Assembly: GCA_934153805.1 (NCBI GenBank) | Contig: CAKPFO010000005.1 | Location: 1-64,000 of the forward strand | DNA from: an uncultured Clostridia bacterium | GTDB lineage: Bacteria; Bacillota; Clostridia; TANB77; CAG-508 | DNA length: 64,000 nucleotides | Direction of reading: 5' to 3' | Shown: positions 52,691 to 62,052 of the stretch, in pieces | Layout: each line of letters opens with the position of its first letter | Numbering within the stretch: the first letter of the stretch is position 1 | Notes under the pieces: generated by a model | Databases searched by the model: none | Seen by the model: only the letters and a program-made list of their open reading frames with translations | What the model was told of the DNA's origin: nothing | Translations under genes and position numbers: made by a program

Positions 52691-53974
52691 CATGTGTGTG
52701 TTTACGTCAAAATTCGTTTTTGAGTAATTACCATAGCTTGCTACATATGATGCCTCTGTGGTCCACTCCCATAGGTTTCCTGCCACATCATATACATTTT
52801 TTCTTTTTGCTTTATCTGATGCTCCTGTTGATAATAATACATATGGATAATTTGTAATTCTTGTTCCAGATTTTTGTCCACTAGTTATAGCTTTAAAGCC
52901 ATCTGTTGTTCCACTTGAATTTACATTTGTGTAATATCCTCTATCTAAATTTATTGAAGAATCATTATAGTTTCCCCATGTTCCACTTGATGTGTATTCA
53001 CTTGAGCTTGCTATATACTGTACCATTACATCCCACATTGTTCCTGTTACTAGCCCGCTAGTTACTGCTCCATTTCCTTTATACATTCTTTTACTCATTT
53101 CTATTGCTGTAAAATAGTTTGCATGATACCATGGTATTTCATTTGCTTTTGATGTTGGCTTTGCTGTATTTGATACTTTTTCTTTAGTATATACATCTGA
53201 CTGCCATCCCCAGCTATAAGTACTGTTAGTTGTTGCAGTTACTGCCTGCATAGGGTTACTAACTTCTGAGTCTCCTAGGCCTGCTTCATACCTTGCTATA
53301 TAAAATCCACCGTATTTTTCTATTTGTGTTTCCTCTTCTGCCTCCGTTTGGTCATCCCAACCAGCATTCGCATAATTTGCTCCAAAATTAGTTTTTTTAT
53401 AGTTTTCTATTGTACATGGTATCCATACAAATTGATTACCTTGTAAATCTACTCCTACATCTTTTGCTGTTGTTCCATCATCCTTGTAGCCTGCATATTT
53501 ATTTTGGTCTTCCTTATTATCTGATATTACTACACCGGTTGCTTTATTTCCACCTACATAGTAAAATCCATTTGGTACTGGCACTGTTTCTCCACTTCCT
53601 GTTGCTACTGCTATTACACTTGCTGTCTTTACTTCTTTTGTTACTGTTTTTCCGTCTTCTGTTGAAATATATGCAGCAGCCACACTATACCACTCTGCTG
53701 GTAATTTTACTTGAGTTCCCATTTCTGTATCTTTTGTATTTTCTGGCAAACTACCATCTTTTGCCAAGTATGCATTTATTTCATTTAGTTGTTCTTGCTC
53801 TACATATTCTTCATTCGCGTATTTTTCTTTAGCAAATTTTGCCTTACTAAATAACCCATTATCTCCAAAACCTAAATTAATTGCCACCCCTGCCAAAATA
53901 ATTAATATAATTATAGTTATAACAAGCGCAATTAAAGTTATCCCTTTTTGCTTATTTCTTTGTAAAATTTTCAC
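52571..53974 (-). CDS. Prepilin-like surface protein with formylglycine-enzyme (CLec) domain
   Basis: A 467-aa protein. KGITLIALVITIIILIILAG is a type IV prepilin-like cleavage site and membrane helix; then a linker and a C-terminal FGE-sulfatase/C-type-lectin-like domain (GNQFVWIP, GGFYIARYEAG, NVYDVAGNLWEWT, MLRGGSF, GFRVAL). The GTG at 53974 lies eight bases from GGAGG. Probably a surface binder assembled by a type IV pilus/secretion system; enzyme activity is unlikely to be inferable from this. Confidence 0.7.
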   Translation of the reverse strand: MKILQRNKQKGITLIALVITIIILIILAGVAINLGFGDNGLFSKAKFAKEKYANEEYVEQEQLNEINAYLAKDGSLPENTKDTEMGTQVKLPAEWYSVAAAYISTEDGKTVTKEVKTASVIAVATGSGETVPVPNGFYYVGGNKATGVVISDNKEDQNKYAGYKDDGTTAKDVGVDLQGNQFVWIPCTIENYKKTNFGANYANAGWDDQTEAEEETQIEKYGGFYIARYEAGLGDSEVSNPMQAVTATTNSTYSWGWQSDVYTKEKVSNTAKPTSKANEIPWYHANYFTAIEMSKRMYKGNGAVTSGLVTGTMWDVMVQYIASSSEYTSSGTWGNYNDSSINLDRGYYTNVNSSGTTDGFKAITSGQKSGTRITNYPYVLLSTGASDKAKRKNVYDVAGNLWEWTTEASYVASYGNYSKTNFDVNTHMLRGGSFYSAFGSNPACFRYYGYAALTYTNFGFRVALYIK

Positions 53975-54250
53975 TAAATTTTCCTCCATTTTCTTTAGTT
54001 TTTACATATCTAATTATCACACAATTATTTTCTAAAATCAATAACTTAAATATTACATTTTTATTACAGAAGTCACAGAATAATGGCTATTTAAAATATA
54101 TACAAAAAATAGTTGAATTATAAGCTTTTCATTACATTACTTTGCTTGTGTCACATATCCAAAAGTGCTCCCATACCTTACCCGCATCGCTCCACCATAA
54201 AATCCCTTACATAGAAATTTTTTCAAAAATTTTTATGCGATTCAAGAAAG

Positions 54251-54363
54251 CTATTAATTTTTAATTAAATTAAGACTGGTGGGGACCGCTTTAGTCTATG
54301 TTAATGCGTCAGCATTTACATAGACTTAGTGGGGGGAGGCTTAATTTAATTAAAAATTAATAG
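54251..54363. repeat. Nested inverted-repeat element (MITE-like or structured RNA)
   Basis: 24-bp perfect outer arms (54251-54274, 54340-54363), an inner stem AGTCTATGT...ACATAGACT, and a competing G-rich/C-rich stem with the sequence just outside (AGTGGGGGGAGGC and GCCTTCCCCCACT). No ORF. The flanking 53990-54250 stretch has no gene. Confidence 0.6.
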
Positions 54364-54415
54364 CCTTCCCCCACTCATTTTATTTACTTTATCATAATTT
54401 AAGCAATCGTTCCAA

Positions 54416-55378
54416 TTATCCCCTAAAAGGTTCTAAATTTGCAAGTACCCAACCATGTTCACCAGTAAGAATTATACTATCACAATATTCACATCTACCT
54501 GCTGAAGTTATCTTTGTAGGAGCTCCACAATTTGGACAATTTGTTGTTTTTATTTCGTCCTCTGCTTGTGTCTTTGTTCCTTTTGTTCTTTCAAATGTTA
54601 ATTTATAAATTGTATGTCTATCTTCTGTCTTACTTCCTTCTAATAATTCTTTTGTTGTTGCATCTATTATATAATCTTTCATTGTAGATTTTAGTGCAAC
54701 CTCTAATATTTCTTTATCTTCTGTAACTCTAAAATTATACAAATAAGCATAATCTACAGCAATTCTATCCATTACATTAATTCTATTCGTGTCAATATAA
54801 CCCTGAACTTGAGATTTATGTTGTTCAAATAATTCTGGTGTTTCAAACAATCTCATAGGTTCCCAGTCTCTTGCAGTCCAAGCATTTTGTAATTTTACAA
54901 ATAATTCTTTTGTAAATGATATAAATTTTTCTTCTGAGAATAACTCATCTACATTAGTAATTTGATTTGCTACTTGTAATGATTTTTCTTTGCTTATTCC
55001 TGATGTATTTGTAGTATTAGGTCTATACATGTTTCTAGGAGCTTTAATTGTTCCTGTTCCTTTATGTTTTTTAGAGTAGACAATAAGTAAAATTATTATA
55101 ATTATAGCTATTAGTCTTCCTCCATTGCTTCCTAATAGTAAACCTATTAAAAATCCTAAATCTCCGCTACTACTTGAGCTACTATAGTCATCCCAATCCC
55201 AGCTGCTAGATGAACTACTCCAATCACTATCCCAGCTTGATGAGCTACCCCAGTCGCTACTAGAACCACTATCATATCTGTCAAAACTACCTACATCAGC
55301 AAATGTATAGCTAGAAATTGCTATAACTGTAATTGTTATTAGCATTATTGCACATTTTTTTAATCTATCTAATTTCAT
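54416..55378 (-). CDS. Tim44-like domain protein with zinc ribbon
   Basis: A 320-aa membrane protein: signal/TM at N-terminus, Ser/Asp/Trp-rich extracellular stretch (SSSSWDWDDYSSSS), TM helix (about 95-110), then a Tim44/MBA1-like NTF2-fold domain (about 140-270), C-terminal zinc ribbon CPNCGAPT...CEYCDS. Function in bacteria unclear; probably membrane-associated binding. ATG at 55378 follows GAGG. Confidence 0.75.
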   Translation of the reverse strand: MKLDRLKKCAIMLITITVIAISSYTFADVGSFDRYDSGSSSDWGSSSSWDSDWSSSSSSWDWDDYSSSSSSGDLGFLIGLLLGSNGGRLIAIIIIILLIVYSKKHKGTGTIKAPRNMYRPNTTNTSGISKEKSLQVANQITNVDELFSEEKFISFTKELFVKLQNAWTARDWEPMRLFETPELFEQHKSQVQGYIDTNRINVMDRIAVDYAYLYNFRVTEDKEILEVALKSTMKDYIIDATTKELLEGSKTEDRHTIYKLTFERTKGTKTQAEDEIKTTNCPNCGAPTKITSAGRCEYCDSIILTGEHGWVLANLEPFRG

Positions 55379-55628
55379 TTTTAACCTCATTTCTTATCAC
55401 TCACATTTTATCTATTCTTTAGTACATTTTCTTTCTAATATAAGCTTAACTTTATTATTCATTTTTGTCAATAATATATATCTTATTTTGCAATAATATT
55501 TAATTCAAAAATTTTAATTTCACAATTCTATAGACTTTATAATTGTGTTTTAAAATAATGCTAGACAATATCTAAAACTTATAGTAAAATAATATTCGGT
55601 TTTATAATATTAACAAAGGAGAATTTTT

Positions 55629-56120
55629 ATGTTTTTAAAATATTTAGTAGTTTTTTTAGTGTCAATGGTACCACTTATAGAGCTTAGAGGAGCCGTTCCA
55701 ATCGGACTTAGTCCTTTACTTGGAGATGCCCTTCCTATTTTTCCTCTTTACATTACTTGTATTATTGGAAATATGCTTCCTGTTCCTATTATATTTTTCT
55801 TTGCAAGAAAAGTTCTTGTATGGGGAGCAGATAAAAAATATATAGGAAAGTTTTTTAAATTTTGCTTAGAAAAAGGCGAAAAAGGCGGAAAAAAATTACA
55901 AGAAAAAGCAGGACGTGGACTATATGTTGCATTATTTCTTTTTGTAGGTATTCCTCTTCCAGGTACAGGAGCTTGGACAGGAACACTTGCAGCCAGTCTT
56001 TTAGATATGGACTTTAAAAAGAGTTCTATTGCTATTATGTGTGGTGTCGTTCTTGCTGGTATAATAATGGGATTAGCGTCTGCTGGAGTATTTGGTGCAT
56101 TAGGAGCATTTATTAGTTAA
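55629..56120 (+). CDS. Small multidrug export-like membrane protein (COG2426)
   Basis: A 163-aa protein with MVPLIELRGAVPIGL and FVGIPLPGTGAWTGTLAA, the paired re-entrant motifs of the DedA-like/COG2426 family; four to five membrane segments. AAAGGAG before the ATG. Substrate unknown; the family name is historical. Confidence 0.8.
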   Translation: MFLKYLVVFLVSMVPLIELRGAVPIGLSPLLGDALPIFPLYITCIIGNMLPVPIIFFFARKVLVWGADKKYIGKFFKFCLEKGEKGGKKLQEKAGRGLYVALFLFVGIPLPGTGAWTGTLAASLLDMDFKKSSIAIMCGVVLAGIIMGLASAGVFGALGAFIS

Positions 56121-56147
56121 ATTAACAATTAATAATCTCAAAAACAA

Positions 56148-56218
56148 TATTAATTGGGACTGAGTTATTTTACACCACTTTTCAAAAATGTTGTAAAATA
56201 ACTCAGTCCCAATTAGTA
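56148..56218. repeat. Long palindromic hairpin (MITE-like)
   Basis: 23-bp perfect arms (56152-56174, 56192-56214; one mismatch if extended to 27) around a 17-base loop between convergent genes. Begins AATTGGGACTGAG. Without a T run it is not a classic terminator; it may be a small repeated element. Confidence 0.6.
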
Positions 56219-56285
56219 TAATGTGTATTATTTTTTCGCAGTTTGCTTTGCCTCTTTTGACCTTTTAAGCTTCTATTAGCTACTT

Positions 56286-58310
56286 TTAAAACTCTATTAC
56301 TACTTTAAATAAATCTCCATCTAAATGTATTTTAAAGTTTCCGCCTTGTAATTTAGTTAAGCTTTCTGCTATAGAAAGTCCTAACCCGCTTCCTTCAGTA
56401 TTTCTTGAAGTTTCTCCTCTTACAAATCTTTGCATTAATTCATCTGCAGATATATTTAGTTTTTCCTTTGATATGTTTTTCAATTCTATTATTGTCTTAT
56501 CTTTATTTTTTAAAACATCAACATACACTCTTGAACCTTTTAACGCATATTTTACAATATTGCTATACATGTTTTCTATTACTCTATATAAATATCTGCT
56601 ATCTGCATTTATTATAATTTCCTCTTTTGGCATTTTTAATATTAGTTCTAAGTTATTTTCTTTGAACTTATCCTCATATTCTCCAGATATTTGATTTATT
56701 AATTCTTTTACATTTAATTTTTCAATATTAAGTTTAATATTTCCAGAAGATGCCTTTGAAGCTTCTACCAAATCTTCTGTTAGTCTTTTTAGCCTTTGTG
56801 ATTTTTCATCTAATATTTGTAAGTATTGTTTTGTTTTTTCATTTGGCATTTCTTCTTTTTTTAATAAATCCACATAATTTATTATTGAGGTTAATGGCGT
56901 TTTTATATCATGCGATACATTTGTAATAAGTTCAGTCTTCATTCTTTCACTTTTCAAACTCTCTTCTACTGCTTTTGTAAGCCCACTAGATATTCCATTA
57001 ATATACTCTGCTATCTGTTTTAAATCTCTTTCGAAATTTGTACAATCTATCTTTACATTTTCTTTTCCTTCGTATATATTTTTCAAAGCATTTGCTATAC
57101 TACTTAATTGCTTTGTATATTTTAGTAATAGATATAATAAGCAAAATACCCAGAAAAATATTAGCGCTACTAATCCAATTCCTGTTTCTATAGTTGATAT
57201 TAATATACAACTAATTATTATAAAAGCTATATAATATATTATAAGCTTTGTAGAAGCTTTTCTGTTCAAAAAAATTACTTCATTTATGCTTTTTATTTTT
57301 ATTTTTAGCCAATTATAGATTTTATAAATTAACAAACTTTTAATTAGAGTACCTGTTTTTATTCTCTTTATTGTAGTTACACCTAATACTGCACAAGCTA
57401 TATATGCTGTAAAATATCCTGCTAAAAATACTATTTGTGCATATATTCTATAATTTGAATAATAACTATCAATTCCTGCACATGCAATAAAGCTACTAAA
57501 TATTATAATTGCCACAGCAATTGCTAAAATTATCTCATAGTAGAATTTATCAATTGCATTTAAATATATTCCTTCTTCATGTTTTTTATATCCTATTGAC
57601 CATATTAAATATACTGCTATTGTAAACAAAAGAATTATTGAAACTATCATCATATTTATTGGCAATTTTCCCATTAAACTTACACTATCATATACTCCTT
57701 TATCTATAGCCACATTATAATTTTCTTCTGCCTTTGTGACATTTAGTCCCAAATATATATTATACTCATTTTGTAAGATATCCTCTGTTACTTCAATTCC
57801 ATACCTATAACTTAATCCATTTTGGCTAATTTGTTCAAAACTAGTCTCTATTTTTCCATTTTCTTTATACCAATAATATTGATTTGCTTTTAGTTCTTCT
57901 ATTTTTTTACTATAATCATCAGCTTGAACATTAGTATAAACTACTCCATCTTTTCTAATTGCAACATATTCTATATATCCTTCGTTTCTATAATTTCTTT
58001 CATAATAAATATTGTTTGATACATTTCTAACTAAAACATATCCTGCTCTATAAATTACATCTTCACCATCTAAGTTTTCGTTTCCATCAACATTTAATAT
58101 TTCTAATCTATTTATTAAATTATGAATACTAGTATAATAGTCACCATACACAAATGTATCCGTTTTATAATAATCTTTTTTTGCCAAATCATTTTTATAC
58201 TGAGTAAAATTCTTTGTGTAAATCATACCCAGCAAAGATACTAACACTAAAATAGGAATAGCAATATAACATATTATCTTTAGTATACTAGACTTTCTTA
58301 ACTTTTCCAT
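56286..58310 (-). CDS. Sensor histidine kinase, VanS-like
   Basis: A 674-aa membrane kinase: N-terminal TM and extracellular domain (30-215), several further TM segments (220-410), HAMP-like linker, HisKA (NVSHDIKTPLTSIINYVDLL), HATPase (ENMYSNIVKYAL; GSGLGLSI). Phosphorylates the regulator encoded next. ATG at 58310 is seven bases after AAAGGAG. Confidence 0.9.
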   Translation of the reverse strand: MEKLRKSSILKIICYIAIPILVLVSLLGMIYTKNFTQYKNDLAKKDYYKTDTFVYGDYYTSIHNLINRLEILNVDGNENLDGEDVIYRAGYVLVRNVSNNIYYERNYRNEGYIEYVAIRKDGVVYTNVQADDYSKKIEELKANQYYWYKENGKIETSFEQISQNGLSYRYGIEVTEDILQNEYNIYLGLNVTKAEENYNVAIDKGVYDSVSLMGKLPINMMIVSIILLFTIAVYLIWSIGYKKHEEGIYLNAIDKFYYEIILAIAVAIIIFSSFIACAGIDSYYSNYRIYAQIVFLAGYFTAYIACAVLGVTTIKRIKTGTLIKSLLIYKIYNWLKIKIKSINEVIFLNRKASTKLIIYYIAFIIISCILISTIETGIGLVALIFFWVFCLLYLLLKYTKQLSSIANALKNIYEGKENVKIDCTNFERDLKQIAEYINGISSGLTKAVEESLKSERMKTELITNVSHDIKTPLTSIINYVDLLKKEEMPNEKTKQYLQILDEKSQRLKRLTEDLVEASKASSGNIKLNIEKLNVKELINQISGEYEDKFKENNLELILKMPKEEIIINADSRYLYRVIENMYSNIVKYALKGSRVYVDVLKNKDKTIIELKNISKEKLNISADELMQRFVRGETSRNTEGSGLGLSIAESLTKLQGGNFKIHLDGDLFKVVIEF

Positions 58311-58335
58311 TTCAATTACTCCTTTCACAATTTTT

Positions 58336-59040
58336 CTAATCTATTTTTTCTATTTTATAACCTATTCCCCATATAACTTTTAAATATTTAGGTTCTTTAG
58401 GATTAATTTCTATTTTTTCTCTTATATGCCTTATGTGTACAGCAATAATATTATCAGCTCCATAAGCTTCATCTTCCCACACATTTTCATAAATTTGCTC
58501 TATTGAATATACTTTTCCTTTATTTTTAGTTAAAAATTTTAAAATATTGTATTCTGTAGGAGTCAGCTTTATCTCTACACCATCAACTGTAACCTGTTTT
58601 GTATCATCTTTTATTATTAGTTCTCCTGATTTATATATGTTCTTATTTTCATTTTCTTTGTCTGCAATTGAACCTAGTCTTGTATATCTTCTTATTTGTG
58701 AATTTACTCTAGCTATTAATTCCATTGGATTAAATGGTTTTGTAACATAGTCATCCGCTCCATTATTAAGTCCAGAGACTTTGTCATAATCCTCGGATTT
58801 TGCTGAAAGCATAATAATTGGAATACTTTTATTTTTTCTTACCTCATTTGCCACCGTTATTCCATCCATTTTAGGCATCATTATATCTAAAATGATTAAA
58901 TGTATTTCATTCATTTCTAATTTTTCTAAAGCTTCTTTTCCATCATAAGCTTTTACTATGTTATATCCTTCTTTACTTAAATAAATTTCTATTGCACTCA
59001 CAATCTCTTTATCATCATCACACACTAATATATTGTACAT
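58336..59040 (-). CDS. OmpR/VanR-type response regulator
   Basis: A 234-aa protein: receiver domain with phospho-acceptor Asp in LIILDIMMPKMDG (about 53), Lys in VTKPFNP; C-terminal winged helix (ELTPTEYNILKFL-type region, VWEDEAYGADNIIAVHIRHI). Encoded 25 bases before its kinase. Confidence 0.95.
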   Translation of the reverse strand: MYNILVCDDDKEIVSAIEIYLSKEGYNIVKAYDGKEALEKLEMNEIHLIILDIMMPKMDGITVANEVRKNKSIPIIMLSAKSEDYDKVSGLNNGADDYVTKPFNPMELIARVNSQIRRYTRLGSIADKENENKNIYKSGELIIKDDTKQVTVDGVEIKLTPTEYNILKFLTKNKGKVYSIEQIYENVWEDEAYGADNIIAVHIRHIREKIEINPKEPKYLKVIWGIGYKIEKID

Positions 59041-59129
59041 ATCCTCTTCTTCCTTTCTCTCTGCTATAAGTATAACACAGATTTATTAAATAAAAATAGA
59101 GCAATTATTAATTTTTTATTAACAAAAAG

Positions 59130-59153
59130 TCGAAAAGGGACGCCCCTTTTCGA
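59130..59153 (-). terminator. Terminator after AI-2E-type gene
   Basis: TCGAAAAGGG and CCCTTTTCGA arms and CTTTTTG on the minus strand, abutting the stop codon. Confidence 0.75.
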
Positions 59154-60269
59154 TTAATTTTTTAGTTCTATAAAATCATCAATTAATAGTTTTATAACTG
59201 CTATTACTGGCACCGCTAAGAACATTCCTAAAACTCCAAAATATGCTCCTCCTATTGTTACTGCAAATATTACTAATAGCGGGCTTATCTTTAATGAATC
59301 TCCTACTATCTTAGGATTTATTATATTAGCATCTATTTGTTGTAATATTGTTACAACTACTACCATCCATATTGCTTGTGCTATTCCTCCTGTAAAGAAA
59401 GTTATTACTGTAGCAAGTATTACTGCAATAATTGCTCCAAAATATGGTATTATATTAAATAAGCCTATCATGAATCCTAGTAATACAGCATATTTTACTT
59501 TTAATATTGACATTGCAATTGATGTTAAAATTCCTACTACTATAGCATCTAATATTTGACTTGCTAAGAATTTAAAAAATATTTCATTTGTTCTGTTAAA
59601 ATATTTGTTAATTCTTTCATATGTCTTTTCTTGGAAAATTGCTCCAAGTAGTTTTCTTAAAAAATTAATAATTTGTGTTCTATCACTTAGAATGTATATA
59701 GAAACTATTATAGAAACGAATATATCAAATATTCCACCTAACATAGATACTATACTTTGTACATATCCTGTAAGAGCTTCTGTATTTATAATTTGTTTTA
59801 AATCTATATTTTGTATAGCATCAATTACTCTTTTTGTTACATCATTTTTTAATACAGAATCTTCTGGTAATGCATTTATTTTTTCAATTGCCACATTATA
59901 ATAATGTCCAAAATTATTTGCTAAATCTACTACACTTTGTATTACTGGCGGAAGTATTACGTTTATTAGTATAACAAATAGTATAAGTACAATTATATAT
60001 ACAGTTATTATGCTTAATGTTCGTGCTCTTTTATTTACAAATTTACATTTTTTCACTCTTTTATATGTTTCTTCTATCTTTTTGCAAGGAACATATAAAA
60101 TATATGCAATTAAAATTCCTGCTAAGAATGGCGAAATTATTTTCAAAAATCCTTTTATTGTATTTGCTATATTATCAAAATTATCTAGTACTTTATATAC
60201 TCCCACTACTGCTATTGCAAGTGAAAACCAAAATAGCCACTTGGTCCACGCTCTATCTTTATTTTCCAT
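59154..60269 (-). CDS. AI-2E family transporter (PerM/UPF0118)
   Basis: A 371-aa protein with about eight membrane segments, the GIFDIFVSIIVSIYILSDR and FNIIPYFGAIIAVI motifs of the family and the VVTILQQIDANIINPKIVG signature. Exports small molecules or ions; substrate uncertain. ATG at 60269 follows AAAGGAC. Confidence 0.88.
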   Translation of the reverse strand: MENKDRAWTKWLFWFSLAIAVVGVYKVLDNFDNIANTIKGFLKIISPFLAGILIAYILYVPCKKIEETYKRVKKCKFVNKRARTLSIITVYIIVLILFVILINVILPPVIQSVVDLANNFGHYYNVAIEKINALPEDSVLKNDVTKRVIDAIQNIDLKQIINTEALTGYVQSIVSMLGGIFDIFVSIIVSIYILSDRTQIINFLRKLLGAIFQEKTYERINKYFNRTNEIFFKFLASQILDAIVVGILTSIAMSILKVKYAVLLGFMIGLFNIIPYFGAIIAVILATVITFFTGGIAQAIWMVVVVTILQQIDANIINPKIVGDSLKISPLLVIFAVTIGGAYFGVLGMFLAVPVIAVIKLLIDDFIELKN

Positions 60270-60289
60270 TTTAATCTTGTCCTTTCTTT

Positions 60290-61045
60290 TTATATTTCTA
60301 TTTGCAATTCTATAGGGCAATGATCACTACCCATTACATCAGAGTGTATTATGCTATCTTTTATCTTTTCTTGTATTGAGTTTGAAACTATAAAATAGTC
60401 AATTCTCCATCCAACATTTTTTTCTCTTGCATGCCCCATATATGACCACCATGAATAGCAGTTTTCTTTTTCTGGATATAAATACCTAAAAGAGTCTGTA
60501 AAACCTGCACTTAAAAGTTCTGTCATTTTATTTCTCTCTTCATCTGTAAATCCCGCATTTCTTCTATTAGTTTTTGGATTTTTTAAATCTATTTCTTCGT
60601 GTGCTACATTTAAATCTCCACAATATATTACTGGCTTTACTTCATCTAGTTTTTTTAAATATTTTCTTACTTCATCTTCCCATACCATTCTGTAGTCTAA
60701 TCTTTCTAATTCTCTTTTTGAATTTGGTGTATAGCAATCTACAAAATAGAAATTTTCAAATTCCAAAGTTATTATTCTTCCTTCTTTATCATGTTCTTCT
60801 ATTCCTAAGCCATAACTTACATTTAATGGTTTTTCTTTAGTAAATATTGCTGTTCCTGAATATCCTTTTTTCTCTGCACTATTCCAATATTGATAATATC
60901 CATCTAATATAAGTTCCAATTGACCTTCTTGCATTTTTGTTTCTTGCACGCAAAAAATATCTGCATCTGCCTTTTTAAAAAAATCCATAAATCCTTTATT
61001 TATAACAGCTCTTAATCCATTAACATTCCAAGATATTAGTTTCAC
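60290..61045 (-). CDS. xth: Exodeoxyribonuclease III / AP endonuclease
   Basis: A 251-aa enzyme. WNVNGLRA, QETKMQ (catalytic Glu about 34), CGDLNVAHEEIDL, FTDEER, and GSDHCPIEL (catalytic His) are all present. Repairs abasic sites and trims 3' ends. Confidence 0.96.
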   Translation of the reverse strand: MKLISWNVNGLRAVINKGFMDFFKKADADIFCVQETKMQEGQLELILDGYYQYWNSAEKKGYSGTAIFTKEKPLNVSYGLGIEEHDKEGRIITLEFENFYFVDCYTPNSKRELERLDYRMVWEDEVRKYLKKLDEVKPVIYCGDLNVAHEEIDLKNPKTNRRNAGFTDEERNKMTELLSAGFTDSFRYLYPEKENCYSWWSYMGHAREKNVGWRIDYFIVSNSIQEKIKDSIIHSDVMGSDHCPIELQIEI

Positions 61046-61240
61046 TTAAGTTCCACCTTTCACATTTTATTCTTTAATACCTAAATTTGTAATTTTTTCA
61101 ATTTCTAATAATGCATATATTGTAGCATAAATCTATTATATCGGCAAGCAATTTACAAATTATGTTAAATATGTTATACTATATATATAAGTTTGTAGTA
61201 AATTGAACAAGATAGCAATTAAAAGAAAGGAGATTTCTTT

Positions 61241-61942
61241 ATGAAAAAATTAGCAACTCTTTTATTAACTTTATTGGCAGCAACTTTAATTACTGGTTGT
61301 AGTAACAAATCCTTAGAGATTAAGAGGTTACGTGACAAGCTAGAAATAGAGGAACGGCGCTCAGCAGGTTTACTAAGCGAAGTCAATAATCTAAAAGACG
61401 ATAAATTAAAGTTATCTGCTCAAATTGATAGTCTAAATAGGGAAATCGTTAAACTAACCCAAGGCTCGTCTGACTTGAAGGTAGAAAATGCAGATTTGAA
61501 AAATCAGCTTGCTAACAGTAAGACAAGTTCAAGTTCTTCAGCTTCTTCTAGTAATTCTTCCAGTTCTAGCAATATTAACGATTTGCGTAACCAAATCAAC
61601 GTTTTGAACGCAGATTTGAGCAATTACAAATCAAAATGTGAAATATTGCAGCAACAGCTTGATAGTCAAATCGCTGTAAACAAGAATTCTGCAGCTACGT
61701 CTTATATAGCAAATAAATTCTGGTATGATGGAAATACTTACACAAGTCCTAAAACAACTTGGTATTCAAAAATTACTTGCGAAAGTGGAAGCGAAATTAC
61801 AGGCGATGTAATTATTGTTTCTCCAAATGTTGATCCTTTTAAACAAAGTAATGGATATACAGTTTATTGCTGTATGAGTACAAACGGATTCGTATATAGT
61901 TCCAATACTCCGTATTTAACAAAAATTAAAACTGGTAACTAG
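61241..61942 (+). CDS. Coiled-coil lipoprotein with foreign-like codon use
   Basis: A 233-aa protein: lipobox LITGC (Cys20), a long coiled coil (25-90 and 112-145) with Ser-rich break, and a C-terminal beta domain with four Cys. It uses CGC, CGT, GGC and TCG codons more than neighbours. It contains CGG at codon 39 (61355-61357, GAA CGG CGC) with no shift needed; shifting would stop the protein within seven codons. Its origin by transfer is inferred. Function unknown. Confidence 0.65.
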   Translation: MKKLATLLLTLLAATLITGCSNKSLEIKRLRDKLEIEERRSAGLLSEVNNLKDDKLKLSAQIDSLNREIVKLTQGSSDLKVENADLKNQLANSKTSSSSSASSSNSSSSSNINDLRNQINVLNADLSNYKSKCEILQQQLDSQIAVNKNSAATSYIANKFWYDGNTYTSPKTTWYSKITCESGSEITGDVIIVSPNVDPFKQSNGYTVYCCMSTNGFVYSSNTPYLTKIKTGN

Positions 61943-61988
61943 CTTCTTGTTCAATGAAGAAGAACTCTAAATAAGTTCTTTTCAAACT

Positions 61989-62016
61989 AAAAGGTGCACT
62001 TATTTGTGCACCTTTT
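61989..62016. terminator. Bidirectional terminator
   Basis: AAAAGGTGCAC-N6-GTGCACCTTTT with T-rich flanks, between convergent genes. Confidence 0.8.
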
Positions 62017-62052
62017 ATATTTTTGTATTTTCATTTATTATTTAACAGTCTT

